Below, in pieces: positions 43,334 to 53,974 of a stretch of DNA of 64,000 nucleotides (position 1 is its first letter; each line of letters opens with the position of its first letter). This DNA is from an uncultured Pelagibacteraceae bacterium (GTDB taxonomy: Bacteria; Pseudomonadota; Alphaproteobacteria; Pelagibacterales; Pelagibacteraceae). The position numbers and the translations under genes are program-made. Location: positions 1 through 64,000 of the forward strand of contig CACNPC010000004.1 in NCBI GenBank assembly GCA_902622245.1, written 5' to 3'. The notes beneath the pieces are model-generated. The model saw nothing but the letters and a program-made list of their open reading frames with translations, made no database searches and was not told where the DNA came from.

Positions 43334-46300
43334 TGAAGTTAAGAAATAAAAATTTAAAAATTTTAAAAAGTAATCATGTTTACTCGGAAGAAATGGAACA
43401 TGATGCATGTGGTGTAGGTTTAGTAGCATCCACCGAAGGTCTAAAATCAAGAAAAGTCGTAGAATATGGAATCGATGCCTTAAAAGCTGTTTGGCATAGG
43501 GGCGCAATCGATGCAGACGGAAAAACAGGAGACGGCGCTGGAATCCATATTGAAATTCCTAAAGATTTCTTTGAGGAAAAAATTGAAGTCACTGGTCATA
43601 AACATGATAACTCTGAACTATGTGTGGGTATGATTTTCTTACCAAGAAATGATTATAGCGCTCAAGAGCAATGTAGAACTATTGTTGAAAGTGAACTAAC
43701 AAAGAGAAATTTTAGTATCTATGGCTGGAGACAAGTTCCTGTTGATCCCTCTGTCTTGGGAGAAAAAGCTGAACAAACAAGACCTGAAATTACTCAAGTA
43801 TTGTTTACATACAATGACAAAAAAGTTGTCAATAAATCTCTGGAACAAAAATTGTATGAAACTAGAAGAGTAATTGAAAAAGAAGCTCTCAATAATCAAT
43901 TAAATAATTTTTATATATGTTCATTTAGTTCTAAATCTATCATTTATAAAGGAATGTTTTTAGCAGAAGCTTTGTCAGATTTTTATACTGACTTAAAAGA
44001 TGAAAGATTTATATCTAGATATGCAATATTTCACCAAAGATTTTCAACCAATACTGCGCCTAGTTGGGACTTAGCTCAACCGTTTAGATCTATAGCGCAT
44101 AATGGTGAAATAAATACCCTTAAAGGAAATGTTAATTGGATGAAGGTTCACGAAGAAGAGATGTTTAGTCCAGTTTTCGAAGATATTGAGAATCTTAAGC
44201 CTGTAATACCAGCTGGAAATTCTGACTCTGCATCATTAGATAATGTTTTTGAGTTATTAAATATTTCTGGACAGCCTGCTCCTCTAGCAAAATTAATGTT
44301 AATACCAGACGCTTGGTCAAAAAAAAATAAGGTATTAAAAAAAGATCATCAACAATTATTCAATTTTTTAAATAGTACCATGGAGCCTTGGGATGGGCCA
44401 GCTGCTATAGCTGCAACAGATAATGAATGGGTAATTGTTGCAACCGACAGAAATGGATTAAGACCACTTAGATATACAGTGACAAGAGACAAACTCCTTT
44501 TTGCAGGAAGTGAAACAGGAATGATAGATTTAAATGAGAAAAAAATTGTATCTAAAGGAAGATTAGGACCTGGAGAAATATTAGGAGTAAGAATAGAAAA
44601 AGGCAAAGTATACTCAAACGATGAAATAAAAAACTACCTTTCAAAAGAATATAAGCATTACAACAATCAGATTATTGATCTAGATAAAAAATTAGAGGCA
44701 GAAACTGAAAAAGTACAGCTAGAAGGCCAAAGTTTGAGGAATTTTCAACATTGTTTTGGATATAGTATAGAAGATTTAGAATTAATTCTTCATCCAATGG
44801 CAGAAGATGCTAAAGAAGCAACAGGCTCAATGGGTGATGATACGCCTTTAGCAGTTTTATCTGACAAATATAGACCACTATATCATTACTTTAGACAAAA
44901 CTTTAGTCAGGTTACAAATCCACCAATTGACTCTCTAAGAGAAAATAAAGTTATGAGTTTAAAGACAAGATTTGGAAATCTTGGTAATATTTTAGATTTT
45001 AGTAAATTAACTAAAGACAATATTTATGTCTTAAATAGTCCTATATTATCAAACGCACAATTTGAAAAATTTTTGAAATTTTTCGGAAATAATAATAAAG
45101 TTTTAGACTGTACATTCAGTAAAGATGATGATTTAGAGACATCAATAAATTTACTCAAAGTTAAATCTGAACAAGCTGTTAGAGAGGGAATTAAACAGAT
45201 AATATTATCTGATAAAAATATTTCAGAAAACAGAATGCCAATGCCGATGCTTTTATGTATAGGGGCAATAAATACACACTTAGTTAAATTAGGTTTAAGA
45301 GGTTATGTTTCTATTAATGTTCAAACTGGAGATGCTTTAGATACACATTCTTTTGCAACATTAATTGGTGTTGGTGCTACTACAGTGAACCCTTATTTAG
45401 CTTTTGATAGCTTATATCAAAGACATTCTAAGAAATTATTTGGAAATTTCACTTTTGATGAATGTGTTTCAAGATACATTAAATCAGTCAATCTCGGTCT
45501 TCTTAAAATAATGTCTAAAATGGGAATTTCTGTTTTAAGTTCTTACAGAGGCGGATGTAATTTTGAAACTGTGGGACTAAGCAGAACAATTGTGAAAGAT
45601 TACTTTCCTGGCATGTTATCAAAGATTTCTGGAATTGGTTTAAAAGGAATAGAAAAGAAAATTAGAACTATACACGAAGAAGCATTTTTCAATAATTCAA
45701 ATATTTTACCTATTGGAGGTATTTATAGATATAGAAAAAATGGTGAAACACATCAGTATCAAGGCAAACTAATTCATTTACTGCAAACTGCAGTTGGACA
45801 AGGATCTTATGAAATATATAAAAAATACACAAAAGGTATTTATAATCTAAATCCAATAAGTTTAAGAGATTTAGTAGATTTTAAATCTAAAAATCCCATC
45901 GATATATCTAATGTTGAGCCTGCATCTAATATATTAAAAAGATTTGGGAGTGGAAGTATGTCTCATGGAGCTTTATCTAAAGAAGCACATGAAACTCTTG
46001 CTGTTGGTATGAACAGAATTAAAGGTGCATCTTGTAGTGGTGAAGGTGGAGAAGATGAAAAAAGATTTAAGATTATGGAGAATGGAGATAGTGCAAATTC
46101 AAGGGTTAAACAAATTGCATCAGCTAGATTTGGAGTAACCATTAATTATTTAAATAATTGTAATGAGATTGAAATCAAAATTGCACAAGGCGCTAAACCA
46201 GGTGAAGGTGGACAATTACCAGGTTTTAAAGTTACAGATGAAATTGCGAGATTAAGACACTCAACGCCTGGAGTTACTTTAATATCACCTCCACCACATC

Positions 46301-47829
46301 ATGATATTTACTCAATAGAAGATCTAGCTCAATTAATTTATGATTTAAAACAAATAAATCCTAAGGCTAGGGTAGGAGTTAAATTAGTTGCTTCCTCAGG
46401 AATTGGAACAATAGCTGCTGGAGTTGCAAAAGCGAAAGCAGATATAATTTTAATCTCAGGGCATTCAGGAGGCACAGGAGCCACTCCACAGACAAGCGTT
46501 AAATATGTTGGAGTTCCTTGGGAGATGGGATTAACAGAAGCAAATCAGGTATTGACTTTAAATAACTTGAGACATCAAGTGACGCTTAGAACTGACGGTG
46601 GAATAAAAACAGGAAGAGATGTTGTAATTGCAGCCATGATGGGAGCAGAAGAATTTGGCGTAGCAACAACTGCTTTAGTAGCAATGGGTTGTATAATGGT
46701 CAGACAATGTCATTCAAATACATGTCCAGTGGGCGTTTGCACACAAGATGATAAATTAAGAGAAAAATTTACTGGAACTCCTGAAAAAGTAGTAAACCTT
46801 TTTACATTTATAGCAGAGGAAGTTAGAGAAATACTTGCTGATCTTGGTTTCAAATCTTTAAATGAAGTAATTGGAAGAACTGATCTGCTAAGACAAGTAA
46901 GTAAAGGATCACCTAACTTGGATGATCTAGATTTAAATCCTCTTTTTGTTCAGGCAGATCCTGGAAAAAATAAAAGATATTGTGAGAAACCTGAAATTAA
47001 TTCTGTTCCAGATACTTTAGATCAAAAATTATGGCCAGAAATAGAAAACAAAATAGATAAAAAAGAAAAAATAAATCAAGAATTTGAAATTCAAAATACT
47101 GATAGAGCAGTTGGTACTAGAATTTCTTATCATTTGTACAAAAAATTTGGAAATAACAATCTTGATGAAAATTCGATCGAATTAAATTTTAAAGGTTCAG
47201 CAGGTCAATCCTTTGGTGCTTTTGCTATCAAAGGATTAAAACTAACTTTAAAAGGGGATGCAAATGATTATGTTGCTAAAGGACTATCAGGTGGAACTAT
47301 TGTGATTAAATTACAAGATGAAAGCAACCTTGTTTCAAATGAAAATACTATTATTGGAAATACTGTTTTGTATGGAGCTACTTCAGGAAAATTATTAGCT
47401 GCAGGACAAGCAGGAGAGAGATTTGCTGTTAGAAATTCAGGTGCAACTGCAGTAGTAGAAGGTTGTGATTCAAATGGTTGTGAATACATGACGGGTGGAA
47501 ACATTATTATATTAGGAGATATTGGCGATAATTTTGGAGCTGGCATGACAGGAGGTATGGCATTTATATATGACCCTGAAAATCAATTTGATAAAAAAGT
47601 AAATCCAGAAAGTGTAGTTTGGCAAACTCCAGAAACTAAATTTTGGATTGAGCATCTAAGGAAATTAATTCAAGAGCATGCGATAGAAACAAATTCAACC
47701 ATCTCGAAAAAAATTGTTGAGAATTTTGAAAATGAAATAAATAATTTTGTCCAAGTTTGTCCAAAAGAAATGTTGGATAAGTTAGAAAATCCTATATCAA
47801 ACAAAAAATTAGTCGGTCAAGCTAGTTAG
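43333..47829 (+). CDS. gltB: glutamate synthase large subunit
   Basis: A 1498-residue ferredoxin/NADPH-type GltB that makes two glutamates from glutamine and 2-oxoglutarate. The class II glutaminase nucleophile is Cys26 in H-D-A-C-G-V-G after a 25-residue propeptide. The FMN domain contains S-G-H-S-G-G-T-G-A-T-P, and the 3Fe-4S cluster is in C-I-M-V-R-Q-C-H-S-N-T-C-P-V-G-V-C. The C-terminal G-x-x-G beta-helix is complete (G-G-x-x-x-x-x-G). Length is normal for the family. It overlaps the convergent hydrolase by 8 bases. Confidence 0.97.
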   Translation: MKLRNKNLKILKSNHVYSEEMEHDACGVGLVASTEGLKSRKVVEYGIDALKAVWHRGAIDADGKTGDGAGIHIEIPKDFFEEKIEVTGHKHDNSELCVGMIFLPRNDYSAQEQCRTIVESELTKRNFSIYGWRQVPVDPSVLGEKAEQTRPEITQVLFTYNDKKVVNKSLEQKLYETRRVIEKEALNNQLNNFYICSFSSKSIIYKGMFLAEALSDFYTDLKDERFISRYAIFHQRFSTNTAPSWDLAQPFRSIAHNGEINTLKGNVNWMKVHEEEMFSPVFEDIENLKPVIPAGNSDSASLDNVFELLNISGQPAPLAKLMLIPDAWSKKNKVLKKDHQQLFNFLNSTMEPWDGPAAIAATDNEWVIVATDRNGLRPLRYTVTRDKLLFAGSETGMIDLNEKKIVSKGRLGPGEILGVRIEKGKVYSNDEIKNYLSKEYKHYNNQIIDLDKKLEAETEKVQLEGQSLRNFQHCFGYSIEDLELILHPMAEDAKEATGSMGDDTPLAVLSDKYRPLYHYFRQNFSQVTNPPIDSLRENKVMSLKTRFGNLGNILDFSKLTKDNIYVLNSPILSNAQFEKFLKFFGNNNKVLDCTFSKDDDLETSINLLKVKSEQAVREGIKQIILSDKNISENRMPMPMLLCIGAINTHLVKLGLRGYVSINVQTGDALDTHSFATLIGVGATTVNPYLAFDSLYQRHSKKLFGNFTFDECVSRYIKSVNLGLLKIMSKMGISVLSSYRGGCNFETVGLSRTIVKDYFPGMLSKISGIGLKGIEKKIRTIHEEAFFNNSNILPIGGIYRYRKNGETHQYQGKLIHLLQTAVGQGSYEIYKKYTKGIYNLNPISLRDLVDFKSKNPIDISNVEPASNILKRFGSGSMSHGALSKEAHETLAVGMNRIKGASCSGEGGEDEKRFKIMENGDSANSRVKQIASARFGVTINYLNNCNEIEIKIAQGAKPGEGGQLPGFKVTDEIARLRHSTPGVTLISPPPHHDIYSIEDLAQLIYDLKQINPKARVGVKLVASSGIGTIAAGVAKAKADIILISGHSGGTGATPQTSVKYVGVPWEMGLTEANQVLTLNNLRHQVTLRTDGGIKTGRDVVIAAMMGAEEFGVATTALVAMGCIMVRQCHSNTCPVGVCTQDDKLREKFTGTPEKVVNLFTFIAEEVREILADLGFKSLNEVIGRTDLLRQVSKGSPNLDDLDLNPLFVQADPGKNKRYCEKPEINSVPDTLDQKLWPEIENKIDKKEKINQEFEIQNTDRAVGTRISYHLYKKFGNNNLDENSIELNFKGSAGQSFGAFAIKGLKLTLKGDANDYVAKGLSGGTIVIKLQDESNLVSNENTIIGNTVLYGATSGKLLAAGQAGERFAVRNSGATAVVEGCDSNGCEYMTGGNIIILGDIGDNFGAGMTGGMAFIYDPENQFDKKVNPESVVWQTPETKFWIEHLRKLIQEHAIETNSTISKKIVENFENEINNFVQVCPKEMLDKLENPISNKKLVGQAS

Positions 47830-48583
47830 TATTTTTAATAATATAATCTAACTCTTTACAAATAATATTTAGATTTTTTTTTGAAGAGAGACTATGGTCA
47901 CCCTTCTTAATTATATTTAATTTTTTTTTTGCTTTGCTGAAGATTTTTAAAACTTCTCTTGAGTATTTAATTGGTACTACTTCATCTTTTTGACCATGGA
48001 CCATAGTAACAGGTATTTTCATCTGAATTTTAACATTCAAAACTTTATTTTGTTTTTTTCTTCCATCTTTAATTAATTGATTAGTTATGAGATACTCGTA
48101 TCCACCATTTTTAATTTTGCTAATACCTTTTTTGATAATTTCACTCTTTGTCTTTTTTGAAAATTTTTTCCACATTATTCTTGTTAAAAATTCTGGAGCA
48201 GAGCCAATTCCCACAAAGCCTTTAATCTGTTTTTTAATTGATTTAAATAATAATAAAGAAATCCAAGCACCCATACTAGAACCTATTAAAATTATATCAT
48301 TTTTTTTAACTATATTCTTAATAGTCTGTTTTGCATCATTTGCCCAAGTGGAAATATTCCCTTTTGTAAATTCACCTGAAGATTTTCCGTATCCAGAATA
48401 TTCTAGTGCCAAAAAACCTAATTTATTTTTTTTAGCATAGTTTAAAAATCTTTTAGGTTTATCTCCTTCTATATCGGATGCAAAACCTGGTAAAAATATA
48501 ATATAAAGATTTTTCTTATAATAATTGCTTATATATCTTAGTTTTTTTGTTTTAGAAATTTTTAGAAATTTAAATTTTTTCAT
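47822..48583 (-). CDS. alpha/beta hydrolase
   Basis: A 253-residue alpha/beta hydrolase. The oxyanion strand is I-I-F-L-P-G-F-A-S, and E-Y-S-G-Y-G-K-S-S-G is typical of the serine aminopeptidase/ABHD10-17 type. The nucleophile is Ser103 in I-G-S-S-M-G-A-W, the acid is in H-G-Q-K-D-E-V-V-P, and the histidine is in K-G-D-H-S-L-S. It has no signal peptide. The substrate is unknown, and esters or thioesters are likely. It is divergent from the GT4 gene. Confidence 0.85.
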   Translation of the reverse strand: MKKFKFLKISKTKKLRYISNYYKKNLYIIFLPGFASDIEGDKPKRFLNYAKKNKLGFLALEYSGYGKSSGEFTKGNISTWANDAKQTIKNIVKKNDIILIGSSMGAWISLLLFKSIKKQIKGFVGIGSAPEFLTRIMWKKFSKKTKSEIIKKGISKIKNGGYEYLITNQLIKDGRKKQNKVLNVKIQMKIPVTMVHGQKDEVVPIKYSREVLKIFSKAKKKLNIIKKGDHSLSSKKNLNIICKELDYIIKNTN

Positions 48584-48625
48584 ATAAAGTATTAAAATTG
48601 ATTTGAAATATTATAACTCTACCAT

Positions 48626-49780
48626 ATGCATCCAAAATTGAAAGTTCTGCAAGTTATACCAAAACTTGGATACGGTGGCGCAGAAACAGGTTGTTATGAT
48701 ATTGCACACTATCTACATGAAAATGATTGTAAATCTTTTTTAATTTGCAACGGTGGTGCATTAACAAAGTTTATAGATAAAAAAAAAGTTAAATATATAA
48801 GATTACCCGTTAATTCCAAAAACCCCATTTTAGTTTTTTTTAATTCAATAATTATTTCTTTAATAATTTTATTTTATGGAATTAATATTGTCCACGCGAG
48901 AAGTAGAGCACCTGCATGGTCTTGTTTGCTAGCTACCAAAATCACACGACGTAAATTTGTAACTACATTTCATGGAACATATAATTTTAAAAGTAAATTA
49001 AAAAAATTATATAATTCTGTAATGTTGAGATCAGATTTAATAATTGCTGGGTCTAATTTTATATTTTCACATATTAAAGAAAACTACTCTGAATACCTTA
49101 ATGATAAAAAAAAATTCTTAGTTATATTTAGAGGCATTAACACTGATTATTTTGATCCATCAACTACTATAGAAACAGAGGAAGATGAATTATTTAAATC
49201 ATGGGGACTTAAAATTGAAAGAAAAACTGTTCTATTGCCTGGAAGATTAACAGAATGGAAAGGCCAAGAAATGTTTTTAGATGCTATTAATAAAGTAAAT
49301 ATTAATTTAGGACACGAGGTATTTAATGTAATTATTCTTGGGAGCGATCAAGGAAGAGAACTTTACAAAAAGAAACTTATTAGGTTAGTTGAACAGTACA
49401 GATTAACTAACCAAGTAAAATTTATAGATCACTGTAAAAATATGCCTCTAGCTTACAAAGTTTCAGACATCATAGTTTCTTCATCTATAGAACCAGAAGC
49501 CTTTGGAAGAATATCTGTCGAGGCTCAGGCAATGAAAAGACCAATTGTAGCAAGTAATATTGGAGGATCAAAAGAGACTATAAATGAAAATAAAACAGGA
49601 TTTTTATTTGAAGCAAATAACTCTGAGGATCTTTCAAAAAAATTAATAGAAATTATGAATTTAGATGAACAGACTATCAATCAAATGGGAATAGAAGGTA
49701 GAAAAAATGTCGTTTCAAAATTTAATGTTGAAAAAATGTGTTTTTCTACTTATTCAGAGTATAAAAAATTAATAAACTAA
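48626..49780 (+). CDS. GT4-family glycosyltransferase
   Basis: A 384-residue retaining glycosyltransferase of GT-B fold. The N-terminal glycine loop is L-G-Y-G-G-A-E-T-G, then H-A-R-S-R-A-P-A-W and F-H-G-T-Y. The donor-site E-x7-E is P-E-A-F-G-R-I-S-V-E near residue 290. A hydrophobic stretch at about 70-90 suggests membrane association. It probably builds lipopolysaccharide or exopolysaccharide. Its stop overlaps the thrS ATG (TAATG), so it sits upstream of the translation operon, which is an unusual neighbour. Confidence 0.88.
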   Translation: MHPKLKVLQVIPKLGYGGAETGCYDIAHYLHENDCKSFLICNGGALTKFIDKKKVKYIRLPVNSKNPILVFFNSIIISLIILFYGINIVHARSRAPAWSCLLATKITRRKFVTTFHGTYNFKSKLKKLYNSVMLRSDLIIAGSNFIFSHIKENYSEYLNDKKKFLVIFRGINTDYFDPSTTIETEEDELFKSWGLKIERKTVLLPGRLTEWKGQEMFLDAINKVNINLGHEVFNVIILGSDQGRELYKKKLIRLVEQYRLTNQVKFIDHCKNMPLAYKVSDIIVSSSIEPEAFGRISVEAQAMKRPIVASNIGGSKETINENKTGFLFEANNSEDLSKKLIEIMNLDEQTINQMGIEGRKNVVSKFNVEKMCFSTYSEYKKLIN

Positions 49781-51699
49781 TGCCAAATATTACATTACCT
49801 GATGGAAAAAAATTAAACTTTGAAAAAAGTATAACAGGTACAGAGGTTGCTGAAAAAATTAGCAAGTCTTTAGGTAAGCAAGCTTTGGTGATGAGCATAA
49901 ACGGTGAACTTAAAGATTTATATACTGTTATTGATCAAGATTGTTCTATTGAAATATTTACAGCTAAAGATCCTGAGGGTTTAGAAGTCATTAGACATGA
50001 CACTGCACATATAATGGCTATGGCCGTTCAAGAACTATACCCAGGCACACAGGTAACAATTGGGCCAGTTATAGAAAATGGATTTTACTATGATTTTGCA
50101 AGAAAAGAGCCTTTTACTAGCGATGATCTAAAAAAGATTGAAAAAAAAATGTCAGAGATAATAGATAAAGATGTAAAAACAAGAAAAGAAGTTTGGGAGA
50201 GAGATAAAGCAATAAGTCATTTTAAAAAAATTGGAGAAAAATACAAAGCTGAGATAATTGAGAGCATTCCTAAAAACGAAGAACTTACTGTTTATCATCA
50301 TGGCGAAACATGGCATGATTTATGTAGAGGTCCACATTTAGTATCTTCTGGTAAAATAGGTAAGGCCTTTAAACTGACAAAAGTATCTGGAGCTTATTGG
50401 CGTGGTGACTCTAATAATGAAATGCTTCAAAGAATATATGGTACTGGTTGGGCAACTCAAAAAGAATTAGACCTTTATCTTCAGAGAATTGAGGAAGCAG
50501 AAAAAAGAGATCACAGAAAAATTGGAAAAGAGATGGATTTATTTCATTTTAGAGAAGAAAGTCCTGGATCTGTGTTTTGGCACCAGAAAGGATGGAATTT
50601 ATTCCAAAAATTAGTTTCTTATATGAGAATGAAACAAGATCACGATGGTTACAAAGAGATAAATACGCCAGAAATACTTGATAGATCTTTGTGGGAAAAA
50701 TCTGGCCACTGGGAAAAATTTGGAGCTAATATGTATACTTCTACTACACCAGATGAAAAAGTATTTGCTATTAAACCCATGAATTGTCCTGGATGTGTTC
50801 AAGTGTTTAATCAAGGACTTAAAAGTTATAGAGACTTACCTTTAAAGATGTCAGAATTTGGAAAAGTTCATAGATATGAACCTTCAGGTGCATTGCATGG
50901 ATTATTACGTGTAAGGGCCTTTACTCAAGATGATGCACATATCTTTTGTACAGAAGAACAAATTACTGAAGAATGTTTGAGTGTTACAAATTTAATTTTA
51001 GAAATTTATAAAGATCTTGGTTTTGAAGATGTTATTCTAAAATATTCAGATAGACCAGATTTAAGAGTTGGAGACGATAAAGTTTGGGATAAGTCAGAGG
51101 CTGCACTGTTAGAAGCAATCAAAGCGACAAAGCTAGAGTACTCAATTAATAAAGGTGAGGGTGCATTTTATGGACCAAAAATTGAATTTGTTTTAAGAGA
51201 TGCAATCGGGAGAGATTGGCAGTGTGGAACTTTGCAAGTAGATTTAAATTTACCAGGTAGATTAGGAGCCTCTTTTGTTGATAAAGATGGAGCTAAAAAA
51301 GTACCTGTAATGTTACACAGAGCATTATTTGGATCCTTAGAAAGGTTCATAGGTATTCTTATAGAAAATTATGCAGGTAAGCTACCATTTTGGATATCAC
51401 CTTTACAGGCGGTAGTTATTCCAATCTCTAGTGATTTTGATGAATATGCTAAAAGTGTAGCTAAGAAATTAAAACGTAGTGGTTTGATTGCCGAGGTGGA
51501 TCTTAAAAATCATAATTTAAATTATAAAATAAGAGATCATTCTTTAACAAAAGTACCAATGTTATTGATTTGTGGAAAAAAAGAAGTTGACTCCAACAGT
51601 GTAACTATTAGAAGGTTGGATTCTAATAAACAAGAAAATATGGCTTTAAAAGAATTTATAAAAAAATATTCAGATCTAAATAAAGCTCCTTCAATTTAA
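49780..51699 (+). CDS. thrS: threonyl-tRNA synthetase
   Basis: A 639-residue class II synthetase with an N-terminal TGS domain (residues 1-60). The editing domain has H-D-T-A-H-I-M-A and a histidine-rich H-H-G-E-T-W-H-D-L-C-R-G-P-H. The catalytic core has motif 2 around R-Y-E-P-S-G-A-L-H-G-L-x-R-V-R-x-F-T-Q-D-D-A-H-I-F and the zinc cysteine in M-N-C-P-G-C. The anticodon domain is at the C-terminus. It begins the thrS-infC-rpmI-rplT-pheS-pheT-lepA run. Confidence 0.98.
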   Translation: MPNITLPDGKKLNFEKSITGTEVAEKISKSLGKQALVMSINGELKDLYTVIDQDCSIEIFTAKDPEGLEVIRHDTAHIMAMAVQELYPGTQVTIGPVIENGFYYDFARKEPFTSDDLKKIEKKMSEIIDKDVKTRKEVWERDKAISHFKKIGEKYKAEIIESIPKNEELTVYHHGETWHDLCRGPHLVSSGKIGKAFKLTKVSGAYWRGDSNNEMLQRIYGTGWATQKELDLYLQRIEEAEKRDHRKIGKEMDLFHFREESPGSVFWHQKGWNLFQKLVSYMRMKQDHDGYKEINTPEILDRSLWEKSGHWEKFGANMYTSTTPDEKVFAIKPMNCPGCVQVFNQGLKSYRDLPLKMSEFGKVHRYEPSGALHGLLRVRAFTQDDAHIFCTEEQITEECLSVTNLILEIYKDLGFEDVILKYSDRPDLRVGDDKVWDKSEAALLEAIKATKLEYSINKGEGAFYGPKIEFVLRDAIGRDWQCGTLQVDLNLPGRLGASFVDKDGAKKVPVMLHRALFGSLERFIGILIENYAGKLPFWISPLQAVVIPISSDFDEYAKSVAKKLKRSGLIAEVDLKNHNLNYKIRDHSLTKVPMLLICGKKEVDSNSVTIRRLDSNKQENMALKEFIKKYSDLNKAPSI

Positions 51700-52245
51700 G
51701 TGGCTGATTTTAAACAAAATTATTTTCAAAAAAAAACTAGAGCAAAAGGCCCAAGGTCTAACAACAGAATTACATCAAATGAAGTTCAGGTCATTGCAAG
51801 TGATGGAGAAAATTTAGGAATTTTAAATTTAAATGAAGCTATTAGTAAAGCAAAAAATGAAGGTTTAGATTTAATTGAAATTGCTCCAAATGTAAAACCG
51901 CCTGTCTGTAAAATTATGGACATGGGTAAATATAAATATGACGCACAAAAAAAAGCTAACAAGGCAAAAAAAAAACAAAAGAAAATTGAATTAAAAGAAA
52001 TAAAATTAAGGCCAGTTACAGAAATTCATGACTACACTTTCAAAATTAAAAATGCTCAAAAATTTTTGGCAAAGGGCGATAAAGTTAAATTTACAATAAG
52101 GTTTAAAGGAAGAGAGTTACAACATTCGAACCTTGGCAATGAATTAATGGATAAAATTAAGGCAGACATGGAGACTATTGGAAGAGTAGAGCTTCAGCCA
52201 AAATTTGATGGAAAACAAATGATTATGGTAATCCAGCCTTTATAA
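51700..52245 (+). CDS. infC: translation initiation factor IF-3
   Basis: A 181-residue IF-3 with a GTG start directly after the thrS TAA. The protein has N-N-R-I-T-S-N-E-V, the linker rich in K-K-K, and the C-terminal R-P-V-T-E-I-H-D-Y. Non-AUG starts are a known feature of infC and allow IF-3 to limit its own translation. No Shine-Dalgarno sequence is evident, so it is likely coupled to thrS. Confidence 0.96.
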   Translation: MADFKQNYFQKKTRAKGPRSNNRITSNEVQVIASDGENLGILNLNEAISKAKNEGLDLIEIAPNVKPPVCKIMDMGKYKYDAQKKANKAKKKQKKIELKEIKLRPVTEIHDYTFKIKNAQKFLAKGDKVKFTIRFKGRELQHSNLGNELMDKIKADMETIGRVELQPKFDGKQMIMVIQPL

Positions 52246-52298
52246 GTCATATTTCTAGTTGTAAATTTAATTTAATATTTGTATAACCCCGAAAAATT

Positions 52299-52505
52299 AT
52301 GCCTAAGTTAAAAACAAAAAGTTCAGCAAAAAAAAGATTTAAAATCTCAGCCAAAGGCAAGGTTATTACACCTCAAGCTGGAAAAAGACACGGTATGATT
52401 AAAAGAACAAATTCACAAATTAGAAAACAAAGAGGCACAACTGTTTTATCTAAACAAGATGGTAAAATAGTGAAATCTTATATGCCTTACAGCTTAAGAG
52501 GATAA
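52299..52505 (+). CDS. rpmI: 50S ribosomal protein L35
   Basis: A 68-residue basic protein, [14 protein letters not shown], with R-H-G-M-I-K-R and R-K-Q-R-G-T. This is the standard L35 sequence and length. It follows infC after 53 bases, a normal spacing for the autoregulated L35-L20 leader. It ends 1 base before rplT. Confidence 0.97.
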   Translation: MPKLKTKSSAKKRFKISAKGKVITPQAGKRHGMIKRTNSQIRKQRGTTVLSKQDGKIVKSYMPYSLRG

Positions 52506-52506
52506 A

Positions 52507-52863
52507 ATGGCAAGAGTTAAAAGAGGAGTTACAAGCAGAGCTAAACATAAAAAAGTTTTAAAAGCTGTTAAAGGTCAGTGGGGAAGAAGAAAAAATACTA
52601 TAAGAGTTGCAAGACAAGCAATGGAGAAAGCTATGCAGTACGCTTATAGAGATAGAAGAAATAAGAAAAGAGATTTCAAATCATTGTGGATACAAAGAAT
52701 TAATGCTGGTGTAAGATCTGAAGGTATAACATATTCAAAGTTTATTAATGGTTTAAGCAAATCAGGAATTAAATTAGATAGAAAAATTCTTGCAGAAATT
52801 GCTTATGATAACCCTGAAGCATTCAAAACTATAGTTAAAAGGGCTCAAGCAGCATTAAATTAA
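52507..52863 (+). CDS. rplT: 50S ribosomal protein L20
   Basis: A 118-residue L20, [17 protein letters not shown]. The conserved [12 protein letters not shown] and L-W-I-Q-R-I-N-A are present. It binds 23S rRNA early in 50S assembly and represses its own operon in other bacteria. Only one base separates it from rpmI. Confidence 0.98.
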   Translation: MARVKRGVTSRAKHKKVLKAVKGQWGRRKNTIRVARQAMEKAMQYAYRDRRNKKRDFKSLWIQRINAGVRSEGITYSKFINGLSKSGIKLDRKILAEIAYDNPEAFKTIVKRAQAALN

Positions 52864-52906
52864 TCAAGACTATTGTTTTTCTTCCTTTAACAAATATTCT
52901 ATTAAA

Positions 52907-53974
52907 ATGTCTGATATTAAAAAAATAAAAGATGATTATATCGATAAGCTTAATACAGAAAATAATGTTGATAAAGTAAATAACATTAAATCAGAACTAT
53001 TTGGAAAAAATGGAATTATATCTAACGAATTTAAAAAGTTAGGTTCAATTTCTGTAGAGGAAAGGAAAAAATTAGCCTCAGATTTAAATAATATTAAAGA
53101 CGAACTTCAAAATAAAATATCAATCAAAATTCAAGAAATAGAAACTAAAGAAATTAACTTAAAGCTTGAGAAAGAAAAAATTGATGTAACTCTTCCGGAA
53201 AGAGATATTCAAATTGGTAAAATTCACCCAGTCTCTCAGGTAATAGATGAAATTTCATCTATATTTTCTGAGATTGGATTTAGTGTGGAGGAAGGTCCAG
53301 ATGTAGAAAATGAATATAATAATTTTACAGCATTAAATACACCAGATAATCATCCAGCTAGAGACATGCATGATACTTTTTATCTTGATAATAATAAGGA
53401 ATTGCTTTTACGAACACACACATCTCCAGTTCAAGTAAGAACTATGTTAAAAGGTAAGCCTCCTTTTAAAATTATTGCACCAGGAAGAACTTATAGATCA
53501 GATAGTGATCAAACTCATGCTCCAATGTTCCATCAAGTCGAAGGACTACATATAGATAAGAATATAAATATGGGTCATTTAAAAGGATGTTTAAATTATT
53601 TTATTAAAGAGTTTTTTGAAGTTGATAAAATTAAAATGAGATTTAGGCCAAGTCATTTTCCATTTACTGAACCTTCAGCAGAAGTAGATATAGGATATGA
53701 AATTAAAAATGGAAAGATAGTAATCGGTGAAGGTGATAAATGGCTAGAAATTTTAGGTTGTGGAATGGTTCATCCAAATGTTTTAAAAAATGTAAAAGTT
53801 AATCCAAGTAAATATCAAGGATATGCTTTTGGAATTGGCATAGACAGACTTGGAATGTTAAAATATGGAATTAATGATTTAAGAGCCTTTTTTGAGACTG
53901 ATTATAGATGGTTAAGTCACTTTGGCTTTGATCCATTGGATGTCCCTTCAAATTATAGAGGACTAAGTAGATGA
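52907..53974 (+). CDS. pheS: phenylalanyl-tRNA synthetase alpha subunit
   Basis: A 355-residue class II alpha subunit. It has an N-terminal coiled coil, then the catalytic domain with [24 protein letters not shown] and G-C-G-M-V-H-P. The stop overlaps the pheT ATG by 4 bases. The 43-base leader shows no leader peptide with phenylalanine codons, so there is no sign of attenuation. Confidence 0.98.
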   Translation: MSDIKKIKDDYIDKLNTENNVDKVNNIKSELFGKNGIISNEFKKLGSISVEERKKLASDLNNIKDELQNKISIKIQEIETKEINLKLEKEKIDVTLPERDIQIGKIHPVSQVIDEISSIFSEIGFSVEEGPDVENEYNNFTALNTPDNHPARDMHDTFYLDNNKELLLRTHTSPVQVRTMLKGKPPFKIIAPGRTYRSDSDQTHAPMFHQVEGLHIDKNINMGHLKGCLNYFIKEFFEVDKIKMRFRPSHFPFTEPSAEVDIGYEIKNGKIVIGEGDKWLEILGCGMVHPNVLKNVKVNPSKYQGYAFGIGIDRLGMLKYGINDLRAFFETDYRWLSHFGFDPLDVPSNYRGLSR

